Positions 51,677 to 61,782 of a DNA stretch of 64,000 nt are shown here, in pieces. The notes under the pieces are model-generated. The model was not told where the DNA came from. It was given only the letters and a program-made list of their open reading frames with translations, and did not search any database. How positions within the stretch are numbered: position 1 is the first letter of the stretch; every line of letters starts with the position of its first letter. The position numbers and the translations under genes are program-made. The stretch lies in contig CP011126.1 in NCBI GenBank assembly GCA_001077715.1, positions 1,240,001 to 1,304,000 on the forward strand, read 5' to 3'. Source of the stretch: Candidatus Coxiella mudrowiae (GTDB taxonomy: Bacteria > Pseudomonadota > Gammaproteobacteria > Coxiellales > Coxiellaceae).

Positions 51677-52831
51677 TTATTGTCCACGCTCACTTATCAA
51701 CTCAACAAACTCTTTAAATATCCCCCGCATATCCTGAGGCCCGGGACTTGCTTCCGGATGGCCTTGAAAAGCAATCGCTGGTTTTGTCTTATGTGAAATC
51801 CCTTGCAAGGTCCCATCGAATAAAGAACGGTGAGTCACGCGCAAAGTGTCAGGTAAATTTTTTTCATTCACCGCAAAACTGTGATTTTGGCTGGTGATAT
51901 AAACTCGCCCAGTTGTACTATTTTGAACGGAATGATTGGCACCATGATGCCCAAATTTCATTTTTTCCGTTTGACCACCGCAAGCTAAAGCCAAGAGCTG
52001 AAAACCAAAGCAAATCCCTAATAAAGGAATACCGTTTTCTAAAATTTCTTGAATCGCAGTAATGGCATAATCACAAGCCGCTGGATCGCCCGGACCATTT
52101 GACAATACGATCCCACTGGGATTTAAATTCAAAACCTCTTTTATGGGTGTTTGAGCAGGAACTACAGTTACCGAGCAACCATGGTCTACCAATAAACGCA
52201 AAATTTGCCGCTTCAAACCATAATCGTAAACAACAACATGATAGTTATTTTTCTGTGCAATTTTTTGGCTGCCTTCAAGAGCTAAGGTTCTCTCAACCCA
52301 GGTTTGCATTCTTCTTGTTGAAGCTGTTTGGGCTAAATCTTTACCTTTTAAGCCAGGATAAGCACGGGCACATGCAAGGGCTTGATCAGCATCTACGTCT
52401 TCACCAGCTATAATACATCCATTCAATACACCTTGTTCACGGATCAGCCGCACCAATCGTCGAGTATCGATTCCTGCAATGGCGACAATTCCATCAGATT
52501 TTAAATAATTCTCAAGAGATTGCTCCGCGCGCCAATTACTGGCTATAGGAGATAATTCACGAATAATTAATCCAGCAGCCCAAATTCGATGTGATTCTTG
52601 ATCGTCGGCATTGACTCCCACATTGCCAATGTGAGGGTAAGTCAGAGTAATAATTTGTTCTGCATAGGAAGGGTCTGTCAAAATTTCCTGGTAGCTTGTC
52701 AGCGTCGTATTAAAAATAACTTCCCCGACAGTTTGACCTTCTGCTCCGATAGCGTATCCAAAAAACAAGCTGCCGTCGGCTAATGACAAAATTGCTGGCT
52801 TTCGCCCGTTAAGCGGATTTAAATCGCTCAT
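51677..52831 (-). CDS. carA: Carbamoyl-phosphate synthase small (glutaminase) subunit
   Basis: Class I glutamine amidotransferase feeding ammonia to CarB. 384 residues from ATG 52831 (MSDLNPLNGRKPAILSLADG); in-frame codons extend upstream to 52945 but lie outside the family. Catalytic cysteine in LLGICFGFQLLALACGG, His-Glu in FQGHPEASPGP; the N-terminal CarA-specific domain has TYPHIGNVGVNADD. First gene of the carAB operon. Confidence 0.96.
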   Translation of the reverse strand: MSDLNPLNGRKPAILSLADGSLFFGYAIGAEGQTVGEVIFNTTLTSYQEILTDPSYAEQIITLTYPHIGNVGVNADDQESHRIWAAGLIIRELSPIASNWRAEQSLENYLKSDGIVAIAGIDTRRLVRLIREQGVLNGCIIAGEDVDADQALACARAYPGLKGKDLAQTASTRRMQTWVERTLALEGSQKIAQKNNYHVVVYDYGLKRQILRLLVDHGCSVTVVPAQTPIKEVLNLNPSGIVLSNGPGDPAACDYAITAIQEILENGIPLLGICFGFQLLALACGGQTEKMKFGHHGANHSVQNSTTGRVYITSQNHSFAVNEKNLPDTLRVTHRSLFDGTLQGISHKTKPAIAFQGHPEASPGPQDMRGIFKEFVELISERGQ

Positions 52832-52932
52832 CGTGGCAGCAGGACCTCTTTTTTGAGTCTGAAACAAAACTTGTCCAAGGATAAGCGATTCTAGAGCGAA
52901 TGGGAAGGAAGTTAAAACCTCGTCATCCCGAA

Positions 52933-52975
52933 AAAAACTCCTCATCCCGAGCGTGGCGAGGGATGAGGAGTTTTT
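52933..52975 (-). terminator. Bidirectional hairpin terminator between dnaJ and carA
   Basis: A perfect 16-bp stem: AAAAACTCCTCATCCC (52933-52948), loop gagcgtggcga, GGGATGAGGAGTTTTT (52960-52975). Runs of A and T at each end allow termination of dnaJ on the minus strand. The arms contain 'catccc', the same core as the palindromic element at 54162-54219, so it may derive from a dispersed repeat. Confidence 0.75.
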
Positions 52976-53002
52976 AAAAGTGGCGGGGTTGACTTCTAGT
53001 TT

Positions 53003-54127
53003 TTACTTAGCGGCAAAAAACTCTTTTAAGCTATCAAACCAACTTCGTCTATGCGGACTATGATTCTTATCGTCTTTTTCCAATAACTTAGCAAAATATT
53101 TTAAGGATTCTTTCTGTTCTGCATTTAACTTTATTGGGGTTTCGACTGTAACATGACAAATTAAATCCCCAACTGCACCACTTCTCAATGCCTTCACCCC
53201 TTTTCCTCGCAAACAAAATTGTTTTCCACTTTGTGTTTCCGGAGGAATCGCTAATCGTACAGCCCCATCTAACGTAGGGATTTCAACTTCCCCTCCTAAG
53301 GCGGCTGTGACGAAGTCAATGGGCGTCTCCGAATGAAGATCATTACCTTCCCTTTGGAAGATAGGGTGAGGTTTTACTCGAATTTGCACATAAAGATCTC
53401 CCGGCGGCGCCCCAAAAAGGCCAGCTTCTCCTTCACCGGCAAGGCGAATACGGTCTCCAGTATCAATGCCGGGAGGAATTTTAACGGACAACGTCTTGGT
53501 TTGTTGAAAACGACCTTGACCCTGACAATCCGAGCAAAGATCTTTAATAATTCGTCCCGTTCCGCGGCATCCAGAGCAGGTTTGCTGCACTTGCAAAAAA
53601 CCATGTTGTATGCGCATTTGCCCACTCCCACCACAGCGTTGGCAAGTAACTGAACTGGTGCCTTTCTTAGCACCGCTCCCATTACAAGTTCCGCAGGTTA
53701 CCCAAGTTGGGACTTTAATTGTTTGAGTGATTCCGTGAACTACTTCTTCTAACGAAAGAATAAGATCATAACCTAGATCAGCTCCTCGTTGTTCTCGAGG
53801 TTTAGATCGTCCCGCTCCAAAGATATCTCCAAAAATATCACCAAAGATATCTCCGAGATCGCTAAAACCGAAACCTCCCGAGCTCCCTCCAAAAGTTTGC
53901 TCTACACCAGCATGACCAAACTGATCATAAGAGGCCCGTTTACGGGAATCAGAAAGCACTTCGTAAGCTTCTCGTGCTTCTTTGAACTTCATCTCTGCTT
54001 CTTTATCTCGGGGATTTCGATCGGGATGGTATTTCATTGCCAGGCGACGGAAAGCTTTTTTGATTTCAGCTTCAGTCGCCGTGCGGCTGACACCAAGGAG
54101 TTCGTAATAATCGCGTTTTGATGCCAT
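53003..54127 (-). CDS. dnaJ: Chaperone DnaJ (Hsp40)
   Basis: J-protein co-chaperone stimulating DnaK ATPase. 374 residues. J domain with HPD (MKYHPDRNP), Gly/Phe-rich linker including [17 protein letters not shown], four CxxCxGxG zinc repeats ([32 protein letters not shown]), then the client-binding C-terminal domains. Complete. Downstream of dnaK with 180 bp between that hold a palindromic element. Confidence 0.97.
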   Translation of the reverse strand: MASKRDYYELLGVSRTATEAEIKKAFRRLAMKYHPDRNPRDKEAEMKFKEAREAYEVLSDSRKRASYDQFGHAGVEQTFGGSSGGFGFSDLGDIFGDIFGDIFGAGRSKPREQRGADLGYDLILSLEEVVHGITQTIKVPTWVTCGTCNGSGAKKGTSSVTCQRCGGSGQMRIQHGFLQVQQTCSGCRGTGRIIKDLCSDCQGQGRFQQTKTLSVKIPPGIDTGDRIRLAGEGEAGLFGAPPGDLYVQIRVKPHPIFQREGNDLHSETPIDFVTAALGGEVEIPTLDGAVRLAIPPETQSGKQFCLRGKGVKALRSGAVGDLICHVTVETPIKLNAEQKESLKYFAKLLEKDDKNHSPHRRSWFDSLKEFFAAK

Positions 54128-54161
54128 GTGGTCTTTTTATTTATCCTGTTTTTTAACACGT

Positions 54162-54219
54162 CATCCCGAATTACCGTGTCATCACGAGTGTAGAGAGGGA
54201 TCCTCGTGATAGCGGGATG
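54162..54219. repeat. Palindromic 'catcccg' element between dnaK and dnaJ
   Basis: Outer arms CATCCCG (54162-54168) and CGGGATG (54213-54219), inner arms ATCACGAG (54181-54188) and CTCGTGAT (54203-54210), forming a long interrupted hairpin. Additional ccgggatga copies follow at 54247-54266. It is more GC-rich than the surroundings and resembles a dispersed intergenic palindrome. Confidence 0.7.
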
Positions 54220-54307
54220 AGGCGGCCGCTCAGGGTGAGGATTACGCCGGGATGAGCCGGGATGATGGTAAAGTTTTTTCGCTATTATTTTCGTCTTCTT
54301 TTTTCTT

Positions 54308-56251
54308 CTAGTCTTTGACTTCTTCGAACTCAGCATCCACGACATCTTCCTTCCTGTCACTTTCCGTTTGAGTTTCCGTGGGACCTGTTTCGCCGCCTGG
54401 AGGAGCTCCAGCAGCTCCCTTCTTAGCATAGGCACGTTCTCCCAATTTAGAAGAGTGCTCGGTTAATACCTTCGTTTTCGCCTTAATCGTATCCTTATCA
54501 TTTCCCTTCATTGCTTCTTTGAGTTCTTTAATCGCTTTTTCGATGACATCTTTTTCATCAGCCGTAACCTCTGCTCCTAGGTCTCGCATGGATTTCTCAA
54601 CAGTGTGAATCATCATATCGGCTTGATTTCGCGCATCTACTAATTCGTGGAATTTACGATCCGCCTCTCGATGCGCTTCCGCGTCTTTGACCATCTTTTC
54701 AACTTCGTCATCAGATAAACCGCTCGAAGCTTTAATCACGATTGATTGTTCTTTACCCGTCGCTTTATCTTTCGCCGAGACATGAAGAATACCATTAGCA
54801 TCAATATCAAAGGTAACTTCAATTTGCGGCACACCACGTGGCGCTGGCGGAATATCTGTCAAGTCAAAACGTCCCAGCGATTTATTCGCTGAAGCCATCT
54901 CGCGCTCCCCTTGCAAGACATGAACCGTAACAGCAGTTTGATTATCTTCAGCCGTTGAAAATACTTGATTAGCCTTTGTCGGGATTGTGGTATTTTTATC
55001 AATCAACTTGGTCATAACTCCGCCTAAAGTTTCAATTCCTAAGGAGAGTGGTGTGACGTCAAGTAACAACACATCTTTTACTTCGCCGGACAATACAGCA
55101 CCTTGAATAGCCGCACCAATAGCCACCGCTTCGTCCGGATTAACGTCCTTACGCGCCTCTTTGCCGAAAAATTCTTTAACGGCTTCTTGGACCTTTGGCA
55201 TTCGAGTTTGACCACCCACTAAAATCACATCGTCGATTTCGGAAACTTTAAGTCCTGCATCTTTAATCGCTATTTTGCAAGGTTCGATAGTTTTTTCAAT
55301 TAAATCTTCTAATAAGGATTCTAACTTTGCACGAGTGAGACGAATATTTAAATGCTTAGGACCGGAAGCATCCGCTGTGATATAGGGTAAGTTGACATCT
55401 GTTTGTTGGCTAGACGAAAGCTCAATTTTCGCTTTTTCAGCCGCTTCTTTTAGCCGTTGTAATGCCAGAGGATCGTTATGTAAATCCACCCCTACATCTT
55501 TCTTAAATTCGTTAGCTAAATAATCAATTAACCGCAGATCGAAGTCTTCACCTCCTAGGAAGGTGTCACCATTCGTGGCCAGGACTTCAAATTGGTGTTC
55601 GCCATCTACGTCAGCAATTTCAATAATAGAAATATCAAACGTTCCACCGCCTAAGTCATAAACAGCGATCTTACGATCACCTTTTTTCTTGTCCATTCCA
55701 TAGGCCAAGGCAGCAGCGGTAGGTTCATTGATAATACGCTTAACGTTAAGACCTGCAATTTTGCCCGCATCTTTGGTCGCTTGACGTTGGGAATCGTTAA
55801 AGTAAGCCGGTACTGTAATTACTGCATCGGTTAACGGATGGCCTAAATAATCTTCTGCCGTCTTTTTCATCTTCATTAAGACTTGAGCGGAAATTTGCGG
55901 TGGCGCCAACTTTTCAGGACGACCGTCTCTGCCAGTCACTTCCACCCAGGCATCTCCGTTATCGGCCTTAGTAATTTTGTAGGGCACCATCTTGATATCT
56001 TTTTGGACAACATTATCATCAAAGCGCCGCCCAATTAAACGCTTGATTGCAAAGAGAGTCCGATCGGGGTTCGTGACAGCTTGCCGCTTCGCGGAGGCAC
56101 CCACTAAGATTTCAGCGTCTTTGGTATATGCCACAATCGATGGCGTGGTGCGCGAACCTTCGGCATTTTCAATTACTCTTACCTTTCCACCTTCCATCAC
56201 TGCAACGCAGGAATTAGTGGTGCCCAAATCAATACCAATAGTTTCAGCCAT
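54308..56251 (-). CDS. dnaK: Chaperone DnaK (Hsp70)
   Basis: ATP-driven Hsp70. About 647 residues from ATG 56251 ([20 protein letters not shown]); an in-frame extension to 56266 lies in the duplicated leader. Phosphate loops [11 protein letters not shown] and [13 protein letters not shown], linker [14 protein letters not shown], substrate domain and C-terminal lid ending [12 protein letters not shown], the EEVKD-type tail for co-chaperones. A sigma-32 type promoter precedes it. Complete. Confidence 0.98.
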   Translation of the reverse strand: MAETIGIDLGTTNSCVAVMEGGKVRVIENAEGSRTTPSIVAYTKDAEILVGASAKRQAVTNPDRTLFAIKRLIGRRFDDNVVQKDIKMVPYKITKADNGDAWVEVTGRDGRPEKLAPPQISAQVLMKMKKTAEDYLGHPLTDAVITVPAYFNDSQRQATKDAGKIAGLNVKRIINEPTAAALAYGMDKKKGDRKIAVYDLGGGTFDISIIEIADVDGEHQFEVLATNGDTFLGGEDFDLRLIDYLANEFKKDVGVDLHNDPLALQRLKEAAEKAKIELSSSQQTDVNLPYITADASGPKHLNIRLTRAKLESLLEDLIEKTIEPCKIAIKDAGLKVSEIDDVILVGGQTRMPKVQEAVKEFFGKEARKDVNPDEAVAIGAAIQGAVLSGEVKDVLLLDVTPLSLGIETLGGVMTKLIDKNTTIPTKANQVFSTAEDNQTAVTVHVLQGEREMASANKSLGRFDLTDIPPAPRGVPQIEVTFDIDANGILHVSAKDKATGKEQSIVIKASSGLSDDEVEKMVKDAEAHREADRKFHELVDARNQADMMIHTVEKSMRDLGAEVTADEKDVIEKAIKELKEAMKGNDKDTIKAKTKVLTEHSSKLGERAYAKKGAAGAPPGGETGPTETQTESDRKEDVVDAEFEEVKD

Positions 56252-56260
56252 TCTCTTTCC

Positions 56261-56292
56261 TCTCAAAAACAGAAATTCTCAAAAACAGAAAT
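56261..56292 (-). repeat. 16-bp tandem duplication in the dnaK leader
   Basis: TCTCAAAAACAGAAAT at 56261-56276 and 56277-56292, exact. It lengthens the 5' leader between the heat-shock promoter and the dnaK ribosome-binding site. Confidence 0.93.
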
Positions 56293-56311
56293 TTAGGATG
56301 CCTTACTCTCT

Positions 56312-56339
56312 AAGTGGGGACAGGGTTTAGGATTTCAAG
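56312..56339 (-). promoter_or_regulatory. Sigma-32 heat-shock promoter of dnaK
   Basis: On the minus strand CTTGAAA (56339-56333), a 13-bp spacer, CCCCACTT (56319-56312). The consensus is CTTGAAA-N13/14-CCCCATNT, so only one or two positions differ. It is about 60 bp upstream of the dnaK ATG. Confidence 0.8.
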
Positions 56340-56351
56340 GGATAAAATTCG

Positions 56352-56670
56352 TTAACATTTTAAAGTCGGTATAGGCAGGCTGGGAAACATGATCCTCCGA
56401 CGTGGCCACAATCGTATTCTCCATTCCTCGAAGAGGAGGCGAATGTTTGTTAAGGCCGTACGATCTACCACCCAATTTCCCTCCAAATAGGCAACGTCAC
56501 TTACGGAAATCTTCGTGGGAAAATTTTCCAATAATTGCCAATATTTTTCCACATCATTTCTACGCTGATAGGCATCTCCCAAGACAAATTCTATCCATCG
56601 GCGTACAAAATCATGAACACTACCAGAAATAATTGAATCAGGGCCTTGCGATGCAGAAGAGATTCCATCT
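56352..56670 (-). pseudogene. Unrecognised small ORF between grpE and dnaK
   Basis: An open minus-strand frame reads SQGPDSIISGSVHDFVRRWI, EFVLGDAYQRRNDVEKYWQL, LENFPTKISVSDVAYLEGNW and VVDRTALTNIRLLFEEWRIR. It has no ATG at a suitable place and begins just after a TGA near 56665. Protein-like composition suggests a truncated real gene, but I do not recognise it. Two copies of ATCTTTAAATATTA (56727-56740, 56746-56759) lie upstream. Confidence 0.4.
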
Positions 56671-56774
56671 CATCTAGTTTTAGCGTCATCCCGCGAAAAG
56701 GGAGATGATTTTCATGAACTATTCTAATCTTTAAATATTATCATTATCTTTAAATATTAAGCTAACCTTAAATT

Positions 56775-57389
56775 TTAGGCTGCCACGAACACTCGTGCGG
56801 CTCGTAATACCCGGCCATTGAGTTGATAGCCTTTTTGTATCACCTGAGCAATTGTATCAGGTTCGGCATTCGGCACTTTTTCAATGGCCATGGCTTCATG
56901 AAAAGCAGGATTAAAGGGATCCCCAGGCTTAGGATCAATAATCTCAACACCGTGCTTTTCGAGCGTTTTGTGTAATAAATCCAATGTTAAACTCATCCCT
57001 TCTCGCAAACTTTGGGTATGTGGATCACTCGATTCTCGACTTTCAAGACCGTGGATTAAACTGTCAACAACCGGTAAAAGATCGGTAATCAATCGCTCTC
57101 CACCATATTTTATAGCGTTTGTAATATCCCGTTCGGCCCGCTTACGTAAATTATCGATTTCAGCCTGTGAGCGAATGTATTGATTTTTATATTCATCTAA
57201 CTTTCGCTCCAGACTAGTGAGATGGCTCTCTAACTTTTCGTGGCTGGGAAATTCGAGTTCCTCTCGATGCGGCTCTATCTCTTGAGAAGCATTTTCTTCT
57301 ACTTTTATTTTTTCTTCCTCGCTTTCTAATACTTTTTCCCATTTGTTTTGGGATTCAAGCCCAGATTCGGTCTTCTCTTTTTTGCTCAT
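56775..57389 (-). CDS. grpE: GrpE nucleotide-exchange factor
   Basis: Releases ADP from DnaK. About 204 residues from ATG 57389 (MSKKEKTESGLESQNKWEKV); an alternative start at 57407 adds six residues. An acidic N-terminal region leads to a long coiled coil (LTSLERKLDEYKNQYIRSQA), then RAERDITNAIKYGGERLITD, and the beta-domain signature VIQKGYQLNGRVLRAARVFV. Intact; clustered with dnaK and dnaJ. Confidence 0.96.
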   Translation of the reverse strand: MSKKEKTESGLESQNKWEKVLESEEEKIKVEENASQEIEPHREELEFPSHEKLESHLTSLERKLDEYKNQYIRSQAEIDNLRKRAERDITNAIKYGGERLITDLLPVVDSLIHGLESRESSDPHTQSLREGMSLTLDLLHKTLEKHGVEIIDPKPGDPFNPAFHEAMAIEKVPNAEPDTIAQVIQKGYQLNGRVLRAARVFVAA

Positions 57390-57519
57390 TCGGATCTCCT
57401 CGGTCATATGAGATCAAATACTAAATAAAATATGAGATGCTGTAAAATCCCTAGAGCTCTCTGGCTGTGAAAACATAATCTGTAGCTTTCTTATTTTAAA
57501 AAAGTTATCCTCAATTCTT

Positions 57520-58407
57520 ATGAAAAAGCCACCATTCCATCAGATCGTTTTAATGGGACGCAAAGGAGTCAATGGGGCTCCAGAAACCCTGCAGGCCCTA
57601 AAAGAATATCTTTTATCTTTAAATCGGACCGTTCTCCTTGAGGAACACGCTGCACATATGATGAACGACCATAATTTAACTGTCCTGTCAGCCAATCAAT
57701 TAAGAGAAAAAGCAGATTTATTAATCGTAGTAGGCGGAGATGGAAGTTTACTCAATGCCGCACATATTGCTGTTCCTCAGAAGATTCCTGTTCTAGGAAT
57801 TAATCGGGGACGTCTTGGCTTTCTCACAGATATCCCCCCCCACGAGTTCCTAAAAATAAATGCTATTTTGGAGGGGGATTATATGGAAGAAACCCGCTTT
57901 CTTTTAGAAATGACCACAGAATACGAAGGTGAGATCATTACTCAAGGTATTGCACTTAATGATGTCGTACTGCTCCCAGGGGATGTAGCAAAAATGATTG
58001 AATTCGATATTTCAATTAACGACGACTTCGTGTGCAGTCAGCGCGCCGATGGATTAATCGTCACTACTCCCACAGGCTCGACCGCTTATGCCTTGTCTGG
58101 TGGTGGGCCTATTTTATATCCGCAATTAGATGCCATCGCTTTAGTACCCATGTTTCCCCACACTTTAAGTAGCCGTCCTATAGTTGTCCAAGCCCATAGC
58201 CAAATAAAAATAAATGTTTCTTCCCAAAATGATATATCGCCCTCTGTAAGTAACGACGGACAACAGCGCGTAGTATTAGCAGCAGGTGGAAGCATCTGCA
58301 TTCATAAATATAAGCACCTATTGCACCTCATTCATCCAACGGATTACAATTATTACGATACATTACGTCGTAAATTGGACTGGGAAAGACGCGCCTCGAA
58401 GGTGTAG
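57520..58407 (+). CDS. nadK: NAD kinase
   Basis: Phosphorylates NAD to NADP. 295 residues. GGDGSLL (diacylglycerol-kinase-type motif), [16 protein letters not shown]-type segment GIALNDVVL, and the Gly-rich [17 protein letters not shown] are all conserved. Divergent from grpE and directly upstream of the recN relic (2 bp gap), the standard gammaproteobacterial grpE-nadK-recN order. Confidence 0.97.
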   Translation: MKKPPFHQIVLMGRKGVNGAPETLQALKEYLLSLNRTVLLEEHAAHMMNDHNLTVLSANQLREKADLLIVVGGDGSLLNAAHIAVPQKIPVLGINRGRLGFLTDIPPHEFLKINAILEGDYMEETRFLLEMTTEYEGEIITQGIALNDVVLLPGDVAKMIEFDISINDDFVCSQRADGLIVTTPTGSTAYALSGGGPILYPQLDAIALVPMFPHTLSSRPIVVQAHSQIKINVSSQNDISPSVSNDGQQRVVLAAGGSICIHKYKHLLHLIHPTDYNYYDTLRRKLDWERRASKV

Positions 58408-58408
58408 C

Positions 58409-59975
58409 ATGTTAATGCATATTCATATTAAAAATTTCACGATCGTTGAATGCTTACCCTTGACTTTGAAAAAGGCTTAACCGTATTAACGGGTGAAACG
58501 GGCACAGGAAAGTCTATTATTGTGGATGCTGTTGGTTTAGCGTTGGGTGGTCGATGAGCGGATACTACCCTAATCCGTTCCTCCACAGAACAGTGTGATA
58601 TTAGTCTGTGTTTCGATCTTATCCATAATTCGGAAGCTCAAACCTGGCCTTGAAACACATGATTTTTTTTCGACAGTGAATGCATAGTACGGCGAATTAT
58701 TTATCGGGATGGTCACACTTGAAGAATTAATGCAGGAATTTGCTTCTTTTATTTTACGGATTCATGGTCAGGTATCAGCATCAAAATTTATTAAAGCACC
58801 ATATCTAGCTACAATGGTTAGACAATTTCGCACAATATCAAGATTTACTTGAAAAGATTACAGAATTAAATCAACTCAACAGACAAGCGAAAAATCGCGA
58901 CCACGAGCTTTCCTTATTGCGTTATCAATATGAAGAATTAGAACGCGCTAAATTACAAGAAAACGAATGGGAAATTCTGAGTCAGCAGCATCAAAAAATT
59001 CACAATGCAAAATCATTAGTTGAAAAATTAATTCAAACTATGGATCTCACGGTTCTGAATAAAGAAATTTCTGCTTCGATGCTTTTACAGCAAGCTATTG
59101 ATCGTATAAACGAAATTAAAACCCAAGACCCTCAGCTTATCGCTATCAGAGAAATGTTAAATACCCCCCGCTGTTTATTTACAAGAAGCCGGAACAGAAT
59201 TAAATCATTATTGCGAACAACTCGATTTAAGTGCTGAAAAGCTAGAAACTATGAAATTTCGATTATCTCTTTTGCACGACCTTTCTCGAAAACATCATAT
59301 TAGTCATGAGGAATTAATTGATGTAAAAAAAAATCGCTTTATCACCGTATAAAAATTCGAAACTCTTGAAGTACGCATTCAGGATTTAAAAAATCAGAAA
59401 ATCCGCATTAAATCTGAATATGAAAAAATCGTTCAAAAACTGAATAGAAGCTGGAAAGAAGCCACTAAAATTTTGGAAACTAAATTACCAAAAAAAATGA
59501 AACAGCTAGGAATGATCAGTGGATGCTTCGTTATTCGCTTTAAAGAAAGCGAAAAAGAAATTTCGTGCTTGGGGAGAGAAAGAATTGTTTTTCATCTCAA
59601 TACTAATCCTGGGCAGAAACTGCTTCCTTTGCAAAAAGTAGCCTCAGGGGGGATTATCCCGAATTAGCTTAGCTCTTCAAGTTATTACAGCCTAAAAAGA
59701 AGGGACGCCCACATTAATTTTTGATGAAGCCGACACAGGCGTTGGCGGTAAAACGGCGGAAATAGTAGATCAATTGCTTCGCAAATTAGGCGAAAAACTG
59801 AAGTGTTATGCATTACTCATTTACCCCCAAGTGGCTGCTCAGCGCCACCACTATCTTTACGTAAATAAAATTATGACAAAAACCGATGTCTTAACAACCA
59901 TCAACGGCTTTAAAGCACAAAGAACACGTTGAAGAATTAGCGTGAATGTTGAGTGGTGTCAAAATAACTCAATAG
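58409..59975 (+). pseudogene. recN: RecN DNA-repair ATPase relic
   Basis: SMC-like protein for double-strand-break repair. From ATG 58409 ([12 protein letters not shown]) a frameshift follows at codon ~14; the Walker [21 protein letters not shown] is readable, then TGA. Coiled-coil pieces follow (YEELERAKLQENEWEILSQQ and others). Near the end, TLIFDEADTGVGGKTAEIVD is the Walker B with the usual V-to-A change, and MLSGVKITQ ends the gene. More than six lesions. Confidence 0.9.
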
Positions 59976-60020
59976 ACAATTGCTCACGAAAAATCTTGCT
60001 TAAATGCGAATAATGATTTT

Positions 60021-60449
60021 TTAGCTATCAATAAAGGAATGTTCTTCGCAAGGCTGACAAATACCATAAATTGTGAGATTATGGTCGGTCATTTTAAATT
60101 TGGATTTTTTAGCAATTGCTTTTTGGCGGCTTTCGATAATTTCGTCGATGAATTCTTCCACTTTACCGCAATTGATGCAAACCAAATGATCGTGATGGCC
60201 TCCTTGGTCCATTTCAAAAACAGAATGTCCACCCTCAAAGTTATGCCGTTTTACAAGCCCAGCCGCTTCGAATTGCGTGAGCACGCGATACACCGTAGCA
60301 AGTCCCACATCTTCACCCATGTCTACTAGTTTGCGATAAACATTTTCAGCGCTCATATGATGGGGATCGGCGCTTTCTAAAATTTTTAATATCTTAAGAC
60401 GCGGGAGCGTTACCTTAAGCCCAGCCTTACGCAATTCTCGATCTTCCAA
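60021..60449 (-). CDS. fur: Ferric uptake regulator Fur
   Basis: Iron-dependent repressor. 142 residues. Winged-helix N terminus (LRKAGLKVTLPRLKILKILE, DVGLATVYRVLTQFEAAGLV), metal/dimer domain with HHDHLVCINCGKVEEF and C-terminal CQPCEEHSF. The start is TTG 60449; the only in-frame upstream alternatives are non-standard. Intact. Its presence with an iron exporter and SUF shows that iron control is kept. Confidence 0.95.
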   Translation of the reverse strand: MEDRELRKAGLKVTLPRLKILKILESADPHHMSAENVYRKLVDMGEDVGLATVYRVLTQFEAAGLVKRHNFEGGHSVFEMDQGGHHDHLVCINCGKVEEFIDEIIESRQKAIAKKSKFKMTDHNLTIYGICQPCEEHSFIDS

Positions 60450-60682
60450 CCTAAAATCCTCTGATATTTAAAGTTATTCTAACATAGCGGCCTTTGGAGG
60501 TTAACTCTAGATATTTAACTAAGACCGGTACCGGTGTGCTACCTGCTAAAAATCTCTAAAGTAAAATGACCCAAACTCCTCTCTTTATTTAAACATGGTG
60601 GGACAGCTGCATATTGGGCATAAGATGCGTTATAATCGCGTCTCATTTTGAAACATCGAAAAATAAGGAGGAGGCTTCCCCC

Positions 60683-61021
60683 ATGCGACGTGTGACATTG
60701 ATCTTCCTAGTTTGTTTAATTACGACATTATGGGGTTGCGTTTATCATCCAAATATTCAACAAGGGAACATTATTACGGATAAAGATCTAGGTAACTTAG
60801 ATACAGGAATGACAAAAGATCAGGTGCGGGCAGCGTTGGGTAATCCAGTGCTTGTCAATATTTTTTCTGATAACCGAATGGTGTATGTTTATACTTTCCA
60901 ACCTGGCCATCGGCGAATGCAATCGACCCATTTAATTATTTATTTACACAATAATCATGTCACCAACTTTTGGACAGACAAAAACAAACCTATTGGCTGG
61001 GTAAATCTACCCAATCTTTAA
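60683..61021 (+). CDS. bamE: BamE (SmpA/OmlA) outer-membrane assembly lipoprotein
   Basis: Lipoprotein of the BAM complex that inserts barrel proteins. 112 residues from ATG 60683, with a very strong AAGGAGGAGG upstream. Signal peptide MRRVTLIFLVCLITTLWGC with lipobox LWGC, then the SmpA/OmlA motif NLDTGMTKDQVRAALGNP and VYVYTFQPG. Divergent from fur, the common arrangement. Intact. Confidence 0.94.
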   Translation: MRRVTLIFLVCLITTLWGCVYHPNIQQGNIITDKDLGNLDTGMTKDQVRAALGNPVLVNIFSDNRMVYVYTFQPGHRRMQSTHLIIYLHNNHVTNFWTDKNKPIGWVNLPNL

Positions 61022-61022
61022 A

Positions 61023-61319
61023 TTATTTTGCTCTTGCAATCTTAGAAGACAAACGCTGAGCTCTCAATAAACGCGCTTGTTTTGGATCAATGAGGAGAGA
61101 ACGGTAGATTTCAATTCGATCGCCATCCCCCACATTGCCATCAAGGGTGGTACGTTTACTGTAAACTCCTACGCAGACTTGGGCCAAATTAATTTCCGGA
61201 AATTGCTTCAAAATACCTGAGCGCTTGATTGCTATAGCTACAGTACAGTTTTCTTCAACTTCCAGAGGAATCTCCACTTGTTTTTTTGGCGTAGCGTAAC
61301 AAATACTAATCTTAATCAT
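61023..61319 (-). CDS. RnfH-family ubiquitin-like protein
   Basis: Beta-grasp protein of the RnfH/UPF0125 family, normally paired with RatA. 98 residues: [20 protein letters not shown], then CTVAIAIKRSGILKQFPEIN and GVYSKRTTLDGNVGDGDRIE and IYRSLLIDPKQARLLRA. Its ATG overlaps the ratA stop (ATGA). Precise function unknown; it is not next to an rnf operon. Confidence 0.9.
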   Translation of the reverse strand: MIKISICYATPKKQVEIPLEVEENCTVAIAIKRSGILKQFPEINLAQVCVGVYSKRTTLDGNVGDGDRIEIYRSLLIDPKQARLLRAQRLSSKIARAK

Positions 61320-61756
61320 GATTTTTTTCCATAAATAATATCAGCACGTTTACAAAAGGCATCAACTAGCATAGTGGCAACTTGGTTGAATAAGGGACCA
61401 AACATCAAGGCAAGCCACCGTGAGGAAAACTCAAATTCTAAATCTAACAACACTCTACAACCCCCTTTCTCCAAAGCTTTAAACTGCCAAAAACCTTCGA
61501 GTTGTCGGAAGGGTCCGTTCACTAAACGTATTTCCACCATTTTGTGAGGTTGTAGGCGGTTTAAGGTAGTGAACGATTTATTGAGCCCACCTTTTGAAAA
61601 TGACAACGTTGCTCGTATTTCATCGTCCGTACGACTATTGATTTGACTATCGCTACAAAAGGGAACAAACTTCGGGTAGGATTCAATATCACTTATTAGT
61701 TTGTACATTTCTTTTTTCCCATAGGGTACTACTTTACTTTTATTGATATCAGGCAT
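61316..61756 (-). CDS. ratA: RatA/COQ10-type START-domain protein
   Basis: 146 residues. [20 protein letters not shown] then [20 protein letters not shown] is the polyketide-cyclase/START signature; [20 protein letters not shown] follows near the C terminus. The family covers ubiquinone-binding Coq10-like proteins and the E. coli RatA, reported to affect ribosome assembly; I favour a lipid or quinone binding role. It is coupled to rnfH and divergent from smpB, the standard order. Confidence 0.9.
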   Translation of the reverse strand: MPDINKSKVVPYGKKEMYKLISDIESYPKFVPFCSDSQINSRTDDEIRATLSFSKGGLNKSFTTLNRLQPHKMVEIRLVNGPFRQLEGFWQFKALEKGGCRVLLDLEFEFSSRWLALMFGPLFNQVATMLVDAFCKRADIIYGKKS

Positions 61757-61782
61757 ACCGTTCCGATAATATAGCCAACGCC

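Noticed and set aside
54162-54266. Possible insertion-sequence end
   Set aside because: No transposase coding sequence or target-site duplication is visible; the palindromic structure alone does not support an IS.
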